Assembly (NCBI RefSeq): GCF_018881965.1
Contig: NZ_JACVPI010000001.1
Coordinates: forward strand, 1,122,018 to 1,186,017
Reading direction: 5' to 3'
Origin: Polynucleobacter sp. JS-Polo-80-F4
Lineage (GTDB): Bacteria > Pseudomonadota > Gammaproteobacteria > Burkholderiales > Burkholderiaceae
Length of the DNA stretch: 64,000 nucleotides
The notes below the pieces were generated by a model. It saw only the letters and a program-made list of their open reading frames with translations, was not told where the DNA came from and did not search any database. Each line of letters begins with the position of its first letter. The stretch's first letter is position 1. The position numbers and the translations under genes are program-made. Shown piece by piece: positions 43,530 through 52,546 of the stretch.

Positions 43530-43560
43530 ATGGCTATTTTAGACGGGTATTGGGCTTTAA

Positions 43561-43878
43561 CTATTCTTTGTCGATTTTCTGCTTCAGCAGTCTCAGATCA
43601 GCGCTAGAAAATAACTGGCTCCTACCAATGACTGAAGTAGGTTTTAATCTACCAGCCTGCACATATCTCCGCAAGGTCGGAAGTGAGATTTCTAAAAATT
43701 CTGCAGCTTCTTCTGATGAAAAAGTCGAATTTCTTAAGTGCCCAAATACCTGGTCATGCGTATAGTCAGGCTCTTGAAAGGCATTGATAGCAATTAAAGA
43801 GAAAAATTTAATGCGTTCTTTTGAGGGCATTTTTTGCACGTGAGCAAATAAATCCTCTGCTGTCATGGATTGAGTCAT
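43561..43878 (-). CDS. Antitoxin with excisionase-like HTH
   Basis: A 105-residue protein with a helical N-terminal half (DLFAHVQKMPSKERIKFFSLI), probably for toxin binding. A C-terminal MerR/excisionase-type helix-turn-helix follows, FSSEEAAEFLEISLPTLRRY and VQAGRLKP. It lies 40 nt downstream of a RelE/ParE-type toxin gene, so it is the antitoxin of a toxin-first pair. It is likely to bind the palindrome at 44222-44237 and repress the pair. This antitoxin type differs from the XRE-type HigA at 32980. Confidence 0.85.
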   Translation of the reverse strand: MTQSMTAEDLFAHVQKMPSKERIKFFSLIAINAFQEPDYTHDQVFGHLRNSTFSSEEAAEFLEISLPTLRRYVQAGRLKPTSVIGRSQLFSSADLRLLKQKIDKE

Positions 43879-43918
43879 ATTAAGCGCTCACTTTCTCTAT
43901 TGAGGTGGTTTGAAGTCG

Positions 43919-44221
43919 TCATTTGAGTCGAATAGATTTTTTTAACTGGGTATAAAAATTTTCATGAGATCCAATTTGGCAAAACTCAATCCAGGTTATT
44001 TTTATTTCACCTGCAAAATGATCAAATTGGTAAGCCATCAAATATTCCTGCGCATTAAAGCGAAACTTGTAAACAAACACCCCCTGTAGATCCCCAAGCT
44101 TTTGTTGGCCTATCCTTGGGTTATCGCAAACCTCAGCTACTCTCATTTCGATTGCTAGCTGAAGAGGCTTAGAGGCCTTTTTTACAAATTGGGCAAAAGC
44201 TTTTTTAAACGTAGTTCTCAT
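43919..44221 (-). CDS. RelE/ParE-family toxin
   Basis: A 100-residue basic protein of the RelE/ParE fold. FKKAFAQFVKKASKPLQLAIEMRV forms the N-terminal helices, IGQQKLGDLQGVFVYKFRFNAQEYLMAYQF gives the beta-sheet core, and the final helix is IGSHENFYTQLKKSI. The pattern DLxGxxxxKFR is typical. It may cleave mRNA on ribosomes or inhibit gyrase; the sequence does not decide. The gene is first of a two-gene reverse operon and starts immediately after its promoter, with no ribosome-binding site, like higB. Confidence 0.87.
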   Translation of the reverse strand: MRTTFKKAFAQFVKKASKPLQLAIEMRVAEVCDNPRIGQQKLGDLQGVFVYKFRFNAQEYLMAYQFDHFAGEIKITWIEFCQIGSHENFYTQLKKSIRLK

Positions 44222-44256
44222 GATCTAATATTAGATCAAATATGATTCTATAACAA
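44222..44256 (-). promoter_or_regulatory. Toxin-antitoxin promoter with palindromic operator
   Basis: On the reverse strand a TTGTTA box (44251-44256) is followed after 17 nt by TAATAT (44228-44233), 6 nt before the toxin ATG. The -10 box lies inside a perfect 16-bp palindrome GATCTAATATTAGATC (44222-44237), the likely antitoxin site. Start of transcription should fall at or next to the ATG, giving a leaderless mRNA. Confidence 0.75.
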
Positions 44257-44335
44257 ATCAACAAAAATGCCAATAAATACCTGAATTTTTGTATTGGTAA
44301 ATAATAGGATCAACTTTGTTTTCAGCAGTGAATAT

Positions 44336-45961
44336 ATGACTCAAGCAATTACTTACGACTACATCATTATTGGGGCAGGCAGTGCCGGCTGTATGTTGGC
44401 TAAGCGTTTAACTGAAAATCCCAATAAGAAGGTCTTGCTGATTGAGGCTGGCAAAAACGATAACTACATCTGGATTCATATTCCGGTAGGGTATTTGTAT
44501 TGCATTGATAACCCAAGAGCTGATTGGCGTTTCAAAACGGCTTCTGAAAAAGGTTTGAATGGTCGTTCCTTGCTGTATCCCCGCGGGCGCGTTTTAGGTG
44601 GATGCTCATCTATTAACGGCATGATTTATATGCGCGGTCAAGCAGGTGACTATGAGTCTTGGGTGCAAGCAACCGGCGATGAGTCTTGGTCTTGGGAAAA
44701 CGCACTGAAGCGCTATAAATCATTTGAGGATTACCACAGTGCTGCTAATGAATGGCATGGCAAAGGCGGAGAGTGGACTGTTTCTAAGCAGCGCTTACGT
44801 TGGCCCATCATGGATCGATTTAAGGATGCTGCAGTTCAGGCAGGCATTCCGGCTTCAGAGGACTTCAATTGCGGTGACAACTTTGGAGTCGGTTATTTCG
44901 ATGTGAGCCAACGCGCTGGTTGGCGCTTAAATACTTCCAAAGCTTTTTTAAGGGATGCTGCCAAACGTAGCAATCTCACTGTGATTACTGAAGCCATAGT
45001 GACTAAACTCAAAATTGATCCCGTCACTAAAAATTGTCTTGGGGTTGAGTATTTAAAGAGCGGGATTGCTAGTGAGGTGCTTTGTGCAATCGAGCGAGGT
45101 GGCGAAGTATTGCTAAGTGCAGGTGCAATTGGTAGCGTACAAATTCTGGAGCGCTCCGGTGTTGGTGCTGCTGCTCATCTAAATCAATTGGGTATTCCCG
45201 TGATCGCTGATCTCCCTGGGGTTGGTGAGAACCTGCAAGACCACTTACAGCTCCGAATGATTTACAAGGTGAATGGTATTAAGACTTTAAATACCAAAGC
45301 TAATACTCTTTGGGGCAAGATGATGATTGGCTTGGAGTATGTGCTTAAGCGCTCCGGACCAATGTCGATGGCGCCATCACAACTCGGTGCATTTGCATAT
45401 AGCTCAACAGAACAACCGCGTGCTAATGTGGAATATCACGTACAACCTTTGTCATTAGAAAAGTTTGGTGAAGATTTGCATTCCTTTAATGCATTTACTG
45501 CGAGTGTCTGTAACTTGCGTCCCACTTCGCGCGGTAGTGTGCATATCAATTCAATTAACCCAGAAGCACCACCGGTCATTAGCCCCAATTATTTATCAAC
45601 AGATGAAGACCGTAAGGTAGCAGCAGAATCTTTGCGCTTAACTCGTAAGATTGTGGAACAGGCTGCTCTGGGGCCATACACACCTGAAGAATATAAGCCG
45701 GGCATGCAATACCAAACTGATGCTGAATTAATTAAAGCAGCTGGTGATATTGGGACCACCATCTTTCATCCAGTTGGCACATGCAAGATGGGTCGTGATG
45801 ATGATCCAATGGCGGTGCTTGACTCAGAGTTGCGCGTGAGGGGCATTCATCATCTTCGTGTAGTAGATGCTTCGGCGATGCCAACAATTACCTCGGGCAA
45901 TACCGCCGCGCCTACGATGATGATTGCTGAGCGTGTCGCAGAATTGCTGACGAGTGCCTAA
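44336..45961 (+). CDS. GMC-family FAD oxidoreductase (choline dehydrogenase-like)
   Basis: A 541-residue flavoprotein of the glucose-methanol-choline oxidoreductase family. YIIIGAGSAGCMLAKRL binds FAD at the N-terminus, GRVLGGCSSINGMIYMRG is the first GMC signature, and LLSAGAIGSVQILERSGVG the second. The catalytic histidine is in IFHPVGTCKMG. I chose the ATG at 44336, which puts the FAD motif at residue 10; a TTG at 44294 would add 14 residues. It oxidises an alcohol of unknown identity and overlaps an EamA-type transporter gene by 8 nt. Confidence 0.92.
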   Translation: MTQAITYDYIIIGAGSAGCMLAKRLTENPNKKVLLIEAGKNDNYIWIHIPVGYLYCIDNPRADWRFKTASEKGLNGRSLLYPRGRVLGGCSSINGMIYMRGQAGDYESWVQATGDESWSWENALKRYKSFEDYHSAANEWHGKGGEWTVSKQRLRWPIMDRFKDAAVQAGIPASEDFNCGDNFGVGYFDVSQRAGWRLNTSKAFLRDAAKRSNLTVITEAIVTKLKIDPVTKNCLGVEYLKSGIASEVLCAIERGGEVLLSAGAIGSVQILERSGVGAAAHLNQLGIPVIADLPGVGENLQDHLQLRMIYKVNGIKTLNTKANTLWGKMMIGLEYVLKRSGPMSMAPSQLGAFAYSSTEQPRANVEYHVQPLSLEKFGEDLHSFNAFTASVCNLRPTSRGSVHINSINPEAPPVISPNYLSTDEDRKVAAESLRLTRKIVEQAALGPYTPEEYKPGMQYQTDAELIKAAGDIGTTIFHPVGTCKMGRDDDPMAVLDSELRVRGIHHLRVVDASAMPTITSGNTAAPTMMIAERVAELLTSA

Positions 45962-46871
45962 GACTTCGCAGAAGAGTTACTCGTTGCCAGCCAGTCATTT
46001 ATTGCTGGCGCTCGCTATCGTGGCAGTGTGGGGCACGAACTTTGTAGTGATTAAGTTATCGCTTGATGCATTTCCACCATTTTTATTTGCCGCTCTTCGC
46101 TACACCTTCGCCTTTTTGCCTCTAGTGTTTTTTATGCCCAGACCTAAAGTGTCTTGGGTCAATTTATGTATTTACGGGTTGGCAGTTGGGGTGGGGCAGT
46201 TCGGTATCTTGTATTTTGCGATTGATGGCCGTATCTCTCCAGGGCTTGCTTCGCTAGTCATTCAGACACAGGTATTTTTTACCATCGGCTTTGCGATGTT
46301 TTTTGCCAAAGAGCGTTTGCGCACCTATCAGACGCTAGCAGTCCTCATGGCGATGACTGGTTTGGGAATTATTGCGCTGCACACTGATGCAAGTACCACC
46401 TTCCTCGGCCTAGCATTGGTGGTATTCACTGGTTTTTCTTGGGGCGTGGCAAATACTGTCAGTCGCAGGGCGGGTTCTATCAACATGCTTTCCTATGTGG
46501 TTTGGGCCAGCGCTTTTGCAATTCCACCCTTGTTTGTCATCTCCTTTCTGTTTGAGGGTGGGTGGGGGCACATGAATGCCTCATTAACCTCAGCTCCTGT
46601 AGGGGCATGGGCAGGAGTTCTTTGGCAGTCCTGGGCGAACACTATCTTTGGATACTCAGCTTGGGGCTGGTTGCTATCCAAGCATCCAGCAGCCGTAGTG
46701 GCCCCTGCGCCCCTACTGGTGCCTATCTTTGGCATGGGGGCAGCAGCTTATTTCTTGGCTGAGCCCTTGCCACTATGGAAGATCTTGGCGGCAGGGTTGG
46801 TCATTGCCGGATTGGTTATTAACCTCTTTTGGCCAAATATTGAACGGGGCCTGAAGAGGCGGCTTTCCTGA
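45954..46871 (+). CDS. EamA/DMT-family transporter
   Basis: A 305-residue inner-membrane transporter with ten hydrophobic helices in two EamA repeats (DMT superfamily). VWGTNFVVIKLSLDAFPPFLFAALRYTFAF begins the first repeat, and SWGVANTVSRRAGSINMLSYVVWASAF the second. ALHTD and VAPAPLLVPIFGM are family features of the YdcZ/RhaT-like exporters. It starts with GTG (45954) inside the oxidoreductase gene, so the two are translationally coupled. It could import the alcohol or export its oxidation product. Confidence 0.88.
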   Translation: MPKTSQKSYSLPASHLLLALAIVAVWGTNFVVIKLSLDAFPPFLFAALRYTFAFLPLVFFMPRPKVSWVNLCIYGLAVGVGQFGILYFAIDGRISPGLASLVIQTQVFFTIGFAMFFAKERLRTYQTLAVLMAMTGLGIIALHTDASTTFLGLALVVFTGFSWGVANTVSRRAGSINMLSYVVWASAFAIPPLFVISFLFEGGWGHMNASLTSAPVGAWAGVLWQSWANTIFGYSAWGWLLSKHPAAVVAPAPLLVPIFGMGAAAYFLAEPLPLWKILAAGLVIAGLVINLFWPNIERGLKRRLS

Positions 46872-46895
46872 GTCTATGGGGCTAATGTAAAACCC

Positions 46896-46944
46896 TAATA
46901 CAAGGCCCTTTTTTTGCCTTTGTATTAACAGTAAGATAACTGTT
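46896..46944 (+). promoter_or_regulatory. Two inverted repeats upstream of the Liv operon
   Basis: TAATACAAGGC and GCCTTTGTATTA form a hairpin (46896-46927, one bulged base) around a T run and may end the EamA transcript. It is followed at 46927-46944 by AACAGT-aagata-ACTGTT, a 6-6-6 palindrome about 60 nt before the binding-protein start, a possible regulator site. No regulator gene is adjacent. Confidence 0.4.
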
Positions 46945-47006
46945 CGTTTGTGTTTTACCAATAAAAAAGTATTTATTCATTAGCAATTTTTAGTCATGGA
47001 GACTTT

Positions 47007-48191
47007 ATGAACATTCGTCATCACATTTTTGCAGTAGCCGCTGCTGCAATGCTTACAACCGGCGCTTATGCTGCCGATATCAAACTTGGTGTTGCAGGTC
47101 CATTTACTGGTGGTTCATCCTCAATGGGTGTCAGTATGCGTGACGGTGTTCGCCTTGCTGCAAAAGAAATTAATGCTGCTGGTGGCATCAATGGCAACAA
47201 AATCGTTTTGGTTGAGCGAGATGATGAAGCGAAAAACGAGCGTGGCGTACAAATTGCACAAGAATTGATTAACAACGAAAAAGTAGTTGCTACTTTGGGT
47301 TACATCAATACTGGTGTTGCATTGGCCTCACAACGCTTCTATCAAGATGCAAAGATTCCAGTAATGAATAACGTTGCTACAGGTTCTTTGATTACTCATC
47401 AGTTCCCAAATGCCGCTGAAAACTATGTATTCCGTAATGCTGCAGCTGACAATATTCAAGCGCCAATGATCGCTAAAGAAGCGGTTGAGAAGCGTGGTTT
47501 GAAGAAGGTAGCAATTTTGGCTGACTCAACAAACTACGGTCAGTTAGGCCGCGAGGACTTAGAGAAGGCGTTGAAAGGTTACGGCGTAACTCCAGTTGCT
47601 GTTGAGAAATTCAACATTGGTGACGTTGATATGACTTCACAGTTGCTCAAAGCAAAAAATGCTGGCGCTGATGTTGTTTTGACTTACGCAATTGGACCTG
47701 AGTTGGCACAAATTGCTAACGGTATGGCAAAGTTGGGTTGGAAAAAACCAATGATTGGTAGCTGGACATTGTCTATGGCTAGCTTTATTGATACAGCTGG
47801 TAAAAATGGTGATGGCGCAACAATGCCAGAAACTTTCATTCAACAACCTGCAACAACTCCAAAGCGTAAAGCTTTCGTTGATTCTTACCTGAAAGACTTC
47901 AAGCCTAAGAATGGCATCATCGCATCCCCAGTGTCTGCTGCTCAAGGATACGATTCTGTTTATTTGTTAGCAGCCGCTATCAAGCAGGCAAACAGCACAG
48001 AGGGACCAAAGATTTTGGCAGCATTGCAAGATCTGAAGACTCCTGTTGAGGGCGTTGTGATTACTTATAACAAGCCATTCACCGCAACAGATCATGAGGC
48101 TATTAAGTCAAAAGACGTGGTTATGGGTGTGGTTGAAAGCGGCCGTGTTCAGTTCTTGAATGCTGAAGACGCAACAGCTAAAAAGAAGTAA
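47007..48191 (+). CDS. Branched-chain amino acid-type ABC substrate-binding protein
   Basis: A 394-residue periplasmic binding protein of the LivJ/LivK (Peripla_BP_6) family. The signal peptide ends at TTGAYA near residue 22. IKLGVAGPFTGGSSSMG, AAKEINAAGGINGNKIVLVERDDE and ANGMAKLGWKKPMIGSW are typical. It is separated from the permease genes by 140 nt containing a terminator, which would make it more abundant than the membrane components. The ligand may be a branched-chain amino acid, an amide or an aromatic acid; sequence alone does not settle it. Confidence 0.93.
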   Translation: MNIRHHIFAVAAAAMLTTGAYAADIKLGVAGPFTGGSSSMGVSMRDGVRLAAKEINAAGGINGNKIVLVERDDEAKNERGVQIAQELINNEKVVATLGYINTGVALASQRFYQDAKIPVMNNVATGSLITHQFPNAAENYVFRNAAADNIQAPMIAKEAVEKRGLKKVAILADSTNYGQLGREDLEKALKGYGVTPVAVEKFNIGDVDMTSQLLKAKNAGADVVLTYAIGPELAQIANGMAKLGWKKPMIGSWTLSMASFIDTAGKNGDGATMPETFIQQPATTPKRKAFVDSYLKDFKPKNGIIASPVSAAQGYDSVYLLAAAIKQANSTEGPKILAALQDLKTPVEGVVITYNKPFTATDHEAIKSKDVVMGVVESGRVQFLNAEDATAKKK

Positions 48192-48248
48192 TTTAAGCTC
48201 TAGGGCAGGCAATCTAAATAATTATTTTGCACTGCAGCATTAGATAAA

Positions 48249-48280
48249 GCAAAACGCCGCCTACAAGCGGCGTTTTGCTT
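48249..48280 (+). terminator. Terminator between binding protein and permease genes
   Basis: A perfect 12-bp stem GCAAAACGCCGC / GCGGCGTTTTGC with loop CTACAA, lying 57 nt after the binding-protein stop and 52 nt before the LivH-like start. Partial read-through here would set the ratio of binding protein to transporter. Confidence 0.88.
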
Positions 48281-48332
48281 ACAATGACGGATTCGTTAAT
48301 AAAACAGTTTTTAGAATATTTAGGCCAATAAC

Positions 48333-49211
48333 ATGGACATGTTTGCACAAATCCTCTCGAGCGGCATAGCGGTGGGGATGATCTACGCGGTCATCGCTTT
48401 CGGCTTTCAGCTCACATTTGCCACATCTGGCACCTTGAACTTCGGTCAGGGTGAAGCGCTGATGCTAGGTGCTCTTGTAGGCTTAACCTGCGTAGATACT
48501 TTTGGTATGAACTATTGGGTAATGATTCCTGTAGTTTGTTTATTCGGAATGATCCAAGGTAGCTTTGTTGAGTTGATCGGCGTGCGTCCTGCAATCAAGA
48601 TCAAATCCGAGTTTGGTTGGATTATGTCTACCATCGCGCTCGGTATTATTTTCAAGAACGTGGCTGAAAACATCTGGGGTCGTGATGCATTGCCATTCCC
48701 ATCCCCGTTGCCAATGGAGCCAATGAATTTCTTAGGCGCCAATATTCTCCCGATGGAAATTTTGGTAGTAGTTGGTGCATTGGTCATGATGTTGTTGGTA
48801 GAGTTCTTTAACCGTAAAACGATTTACGGTAAGGCGGTTGTTGCTACTGCAAACGATCGTGATGCAGCTGGTCTCATGGGCATTAACACTAGCGTAGTTA
48901 TTACGTTCTCTTATGCACTTTCTTCTTTGACAGCAGCGTTTGCAGGTGTATTGATTGCACCTCTAACCTTGACTGGTGCGACTATGGGCGGCGCCTTAGG
49001 TTTAAAGGCTTTTGCAGTTGCGATTATTGGCGGCTTATCTAGCGGCCTCGGAATTATTGTTGGTGGTTTGATTCTCGGTATCGTAGAAACAGCAACCGGT
49101 TTTTATATTTCTACTGGCTATAAAGATGTGCCTGGTTTGATTTTGTTATTGCTTGTGTTGGCGTACAAACCATCTGGTCTCTTCGGTAAATCTGCGATTA
49201 AGAAAGTTTAA
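48333..49211 (+). CDS. livH: LivH-type ABC transporter permease
   Basis: A 292-residue inner-membrane permease of the LivH family with about eight helices. AVIAFGFQLTFATSGTLNFGQGEALMLGA near residue 21 is the characteristic N-terminal segment. AVVATANDRDAAGLMGINTSVVI is the cytoplasmic EAA-like loop that contacts the ATPases. It pairs with the LivM half of the next protein. The stop overlaps the next start by one base (TAATG). Confidence 0.93.
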   Translation: MDMFAQILSSGIAVGMIYAVIAFGFQLTFATSGTLNFGQGEALMLGALVGLTCVDTFGMNYWVMIPVVCLFGMIQGSFVELIGVRPAIKIKSEFGWIMSTIALGIIFKNVAENIWGRDALPFPSPLPMEPMNFLGANILPMEILVVVGALVMMLLVEFFNRKTIYGKAVVATANDRDAAGLMGINTSVVITFSYALSSLTAAFAGVLIAPLTLTGATMGGALGLKAFAVAIIGGLSSGLGIIVGGLILGIVETATGFYISTGYKDVPGLILLLLVLAYKPSGLFGKSAIKKV

Positions 49212-51142
49212 TGATGAAATTGAAGTCTCTATTACCCATATTAATTGCGATTGCTGGGCTGTTTGTATTGCCCCTATTTATCCATAATCCTTATTACATT
49301 CACTTAGTTGAAACGATTCTGATCTACACCATCTTGTTATTTGGTTTAGATATTGTGGTCGGTTATGTTGGCCAGGTTTCTTTGGGGCACGCAGCCCTTT
49401 TTGGAATCGGTTCCTATACCGCTGGTGTTTTGTATTTCCACTTTGGCTTCCCAATTTGGATCAACATTCCAGCTTCCATTATTGTGACTGCGATCTTTGG
49501 TGGAATTTTGGCTTTGCCAGCGCTGAAGGTAATCGGACCTTACTTGGCGATGGTGACCTTGGCTTTCGGTACGATCGCCCAGATTCTGATTAACGAAATG
49601 ACTTGGTTGACTGAAGGTCCTTTGGGTATCAAGATTCCAAAGCCAGAGTTAATGGGCGTCCCAATGACTAAGGCTGAGTACTTCTGGTTAGTTTCTGCAG
49701 TTTTGATTATTTCCCTCATCGTAGTTGACCGTTTTGTGAAATCTCAAATCGGTCGTGCATTTGAAGCCTTGCGCGATTCCCCAATTGCTTGTGACTGTAT
49801 GGGTGTATCCGTATATCGCTTTAAGGTGATTGCATTTGTGATTAGCGCTGGCTTTGCTGGTTTGGCTGGTTGCTTGTATGCCTACTCTGAGCAATATATT
49901 TCACCAAATACCTACAACAATGAATTGGCTGTTCTGTTCTTGCTCGGCATCATTATGGGCGGACGTAAGTCACGCTTAGGTGCGGTGATTGGTGCTGCCA
50001 TCATTGTGTTGTTGCCAAAACTACTGGACGATATCTTCTTGTTCCGTATTGTGGCTTCGATTATTGCAATCGTAGTGGTAGCTGGTGCTGCATTGGCCTT
50101 GTCTAAGAAGGCGACTACCCCACGACGTGTTGCGGTTCCTATCGCAGGTGTAGTTGGTTTAGCTGCGTTCTCATTCTGGCTCAATAGCATCTCTGACTGG
50201 CGCCTGAGTATTTTCGGCTTCATGATTTTGTTGGTGGTTTACTACTTGCAAAACGGTATTGTTGGTTTTGCTAAGAGCTTCTACCAAACTATCGTTGGTA
50301 AAGCTAAAACCACTCGTGGCGGTGATGCTGAAGTGGTGGATGATTCCGTCAGCTTCATTAGCACTGTTGCCAATCAAAACACTGGCGCCGAGCTCCTGAA
50401 AGTGGACTCTGTATTAATGCAGTTTGGTGGCTTGAAGGCTTTGAATAATGTAGATCTAAGTATCAAGCGCGGCACTATTCACGGTTTGATCGGTCCTAAC
50501 GGTTCCGGTAAGAGCACCATGATGAACGTGTTGACTGGTATTTATGTGCCTACAGCAGGTAACGTGTTGTACGCAGGTGAGAGCGTGGTTGGTAAGACTT
50601 CCTCTGACATTGCTTTGTCTGGTATTGCACGTACCTTCCAGAACGTTCAGCTCTTCGGTGAAATGACAGCGATCCAAAATATTTTGGTTGGCTTACATCA
50701 CACCTTCAAATCAAACATGGTAGAGATCGCATTGCATCTGCCACGTTATAAGAAAGAAGAGGCTGAAGCACATGCTCGTGCAATGGCATTGCTCAAATTC
50801 GTTGGCTTAGATGATTTAGCGAATGAAGAAGCGCGTAACTTGCCATACGGTAAGCAGCGTTTACTGGAGATTGCTCGTGCCTTGGCATTGGACCCTGAGT
50901 TGCTCTTGTTGGATGAGCCAGCCGCAGGTTTGACAGCCCCTGACATTAAAGAGCTCTTGCGTATTATTCGTAAGATCCGCGATAGCGGTATTACCTTCAT
51001 CCTGATTGAGCATCACATGGATGTGGTGATGTCAGTTTGCGATACCGTTTCTGTATTGGACTTCGGTCAGAAGATTGCAGAAGGTAAACCAGCTGAAGTT
51101 CAGGCAGACGAGAAGGTGATTCATGCCTACTTGGGTACTTAA
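49211..51142 (+). CDS. LivM permease fused to LivG ATPase
   Basis: A 643-residue fusion of two transporter subunits. Residues 1-370 form a LivM-type permease (IVVGYVGQVSLGHAALFGIGSY, RAFEALRDSPIACDCMGVSVYRFK) with two extra hydrophobic helices after residue 290. From about residue 395 a LivG ATPase follows. Walker A is GPNGSGKST near residue 426, the signature is LPYGKQRLLEIARAL, and Walker B LLLLDEPAAGLTAPD; IEHHMDVVM is the switch histidine. The fusion fixes the stoichiometry of permease and ATPase. No frameshift or internal start separates the domains. Confidence 0.93.
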   Translation: MMKLKSLLPILIAIAGLFVLPLFIHNPYYIHLVETILIYTILLFGLDIVVGYVGQVSLGHAALFGIGSYTAGVLYFHFGFPIWINIPASIIVTAIFGGILALPALKVIGPYLAMVTLAFGTIAQILINEMTWLTEGPLGIKIPKPELMGVPMTKAEYFWLVSAVLIISLIVVDRFVKSQIGRAFEALRDSPIACDCMGVSVYRFKVIAFVISAGFAGLAGCLYAYSEQYISPNTYNNELAVLFLLGIIMGGRKSRLGAVIGAAIIVLLPKLLDDIFLFRIVASIIAIVVVAGAALALSKKATTPRRVAVPIAGVVGLAAFSFWLNSISDWRLSIFGFMILLVVYYLQNGIVGFAKSFYQTIVGKAKTTRGGDAEVVDDSVSFISTVANQNTGAELLKVDSVLMQFGGLKALNNVDLSIKRGTIHGLIGPNGSGKSTMMNVLTGIYVPTAGNVLYAGESVVGKTSSDIALSGIARTFQNVQLFGEMTAIQNILVGLHHTFKSNMVEIALHLPRYKKEEAEAHARAMALLKFVGLDDLANEEARNLPYGKQRLLEIARALALDPELLLLDEPAAGLTAPDIKELLRIIRKIRDSGITFILIEHHMDVVMSVCDTVSVLDFGQKIAEGKPAEVQADEKVIHAYLGT

Positions 51143-51172
51143 TCACTAGAACATATTGAATCGGTAAATACC

Positions 51173-51901
51173 ATGTTATCTATTAAGAATCTTGAAGCAG
51201 GCTACGGCAAAGTCAAAGTCCTCCACGGCATCAATATTGATGTTCCTAAAGGACAGGTGATTACTTTGATTGGCTCTAACGGTGCTGGCAAAACCACCAC
51301 TATGCGCGCTATCACCGGTATGATCAAACCAACGGCTGGTGAAGTCACATTAGGCGGCGAAAAAATTGACGGTTACGACTCTCATAAAATCGCTCGTTTA
51401 GGTTTGGCTCACAGCCCAGAAGGTCGCCGTGTGTTTACAACCATGTCTGTAACTGACAACTTGTTGCTTGGCGCATTTCCACGCTTTACAGGTAGCCGTC
51501 CAAAAGGCGATATTAAGAACGATCTGGAGAAGTCTCTCGAAATGTTCCCGCGCCTCAAAGAGCGTCGCAACCAGTTGGCTGGAACACTATCAGGTGGCGA
51601 GCAACAGATGCTGGCTATGGCTCGTGCTGTGATGTTGAATCCTGAGATCATTCTCTTGGATGAGCCATCAATGGGTCTCGCTCCAATCTTGGTTGAGGAA
51701 GTGTTTAAGATCATCTCTAACCTCAAGTCACAAGGCGTAACAATGTTGCTAGTTGAGCAGTTCGCTGCTGCGGCCTTGAATGTGGCTGATTACGGTTATG
51801 TACTTGAGAACGGTAAGATCGCTACTCATGGACCTGCTGCTAAGCTCAAAGATGATCCAGCTGTGAAAGCGGCTTACTTAGGTGGTGCTGGTGGCCATTA
51901 A
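51173..51901 (+). CDS. livF: LivF-type ABC transporter ATPase
   Basis: A 242-residue cytoplasmic ATPase, second nucleotide-binding subunit of the importer. Walker A is GSNGAGKTT near residue 38. AHSPEGRRVFTTMSVTDNLLLGA is the LivF-typical Q-loop region. LSGGEQQMLAMARAVM is the signature, IILLDEPSMGLAPILVEEVF Walker B, and LLVEQFAAAAL the switch region. It follows the fused permease/ATPase by 30 nt and ends at a strong terminator, closing the operon. Confidence 0.94.
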   Translation: MLSIKNLEAGYGKVKVLHGINIDVPKGQVITLIGSNGAGKTTTMRAITGMIKPTAGEVTLGGEKIDGYDSHKIARLGLAHSPEGRRVFTTMSVTDNLLLGAFPRFTGSRPKGDIKNDLEKSLEMFPRLKERRNQLAGTLSGGEQQMLAMARAVMLNPEIILLDEPSMGLAPILVEEVFKIISNLKSQGVTMLLVEQFAAAALNVADYGYVLENGKIATHGPAAKLKDDPAVKAAYLGGAGGH

Positions 51902-51938
51902 GTAGCGCATCAAGCAGATCACTAAACTGCGAGTAATA

Positions 51939-51966
51939 AAAAAGCCCTTAGTAATAAGGGCTTTTT
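51939..51966. terminator. Intrinsic terminator after livF
   Basis: A perfect 12-bp stem AAAAAGCCCTTA / TAAGGGCTTTTT with loop GTAA. A and T runs on both sides let it serve the Liv operon and the convergent membrane-protein gene. Confidence 0.92.
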
Positions 51967-51982
51967 CTATTTCAGTGCCAAC

Positions 51983-52546
51983 TTAATTGGAAATTAGCTT
52001 AATGGCCTCGCGTATCAAGAGTGCTCGGTATCCCATATAGATTGCCACCAAAGTAAATCCGAATAAAAAGAGTTTGGGGATGAGTGCGCCTTCGGCAACT
52101 AATTCACTATTAAGCAAGCCAATTGCCACTCCAAAGAAGAATAGGGCGCCCAACATCAGCACAAGCCAATTTTCATTACTAGTGACCTGCTGTGTTTGGT
52201 TGTTATAGGCGAGAACTTGAAAAGCGCCATCTTTTTGATATCCAGACACAGTGATTTGATCGCCCTCAGCAATCTGCATTGGGGCTGAAAACTTTGCTTC
52301 GATTGCTTCATCACCCAAGTTAAATTTGGAGATGAAGAAGCGTTTGTAGTAAACCGAGGAATGATCGTGCGTAGGCTTTTCGGGATTAACGTATTCAAGT
52401 AACTCATTATTGAGATTGCTAACGATCCCGGATATAGAGTTAATAGAGCTAGATAACAAAGAGCTAGGTTTGGATATCGACATCAGTAGAGCTCCTAACA
52501 TGATGAATGCAAAAATATAGATAAAAGATGCCAATGGCCTTCTCAT
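51983..52546 (-). CDS. Membrane protein of unknown function next to TauE
   Basis: A 187-residue protein with one N-terminal hydrophobic helix (residues 7-25), a periplasmic or cytoplasmic central domain of about 90 residues, and two C-terminal helices (about 128-175). The central part contains IAEGDQITVSGYQKDGAFQVLAYNN, which resembles a small OB-like or SH3-like barrel. I do not recognise a named family. It overlaps the sulfite-exporter-like gene by 4 nt, so it probably works in the same process. Confidence 0.75.
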   Translation of the reverse strand: MRRPLASFIYIFAFIMLGALLMSISKPSSLLSSSINSISGIVSNLNNELLEYVNPEKPTHDHSSVYYKRFFISKFNLGDEAIEAKFSAPMQIAEGDQITVSGYQKDGAFQVLAYNNQTQQVTSNENWLVLMLGALFFFGVAIGLLNSELVAEGALIPKLFLFGFTLVAIYMGYRALLIREAIKLISN

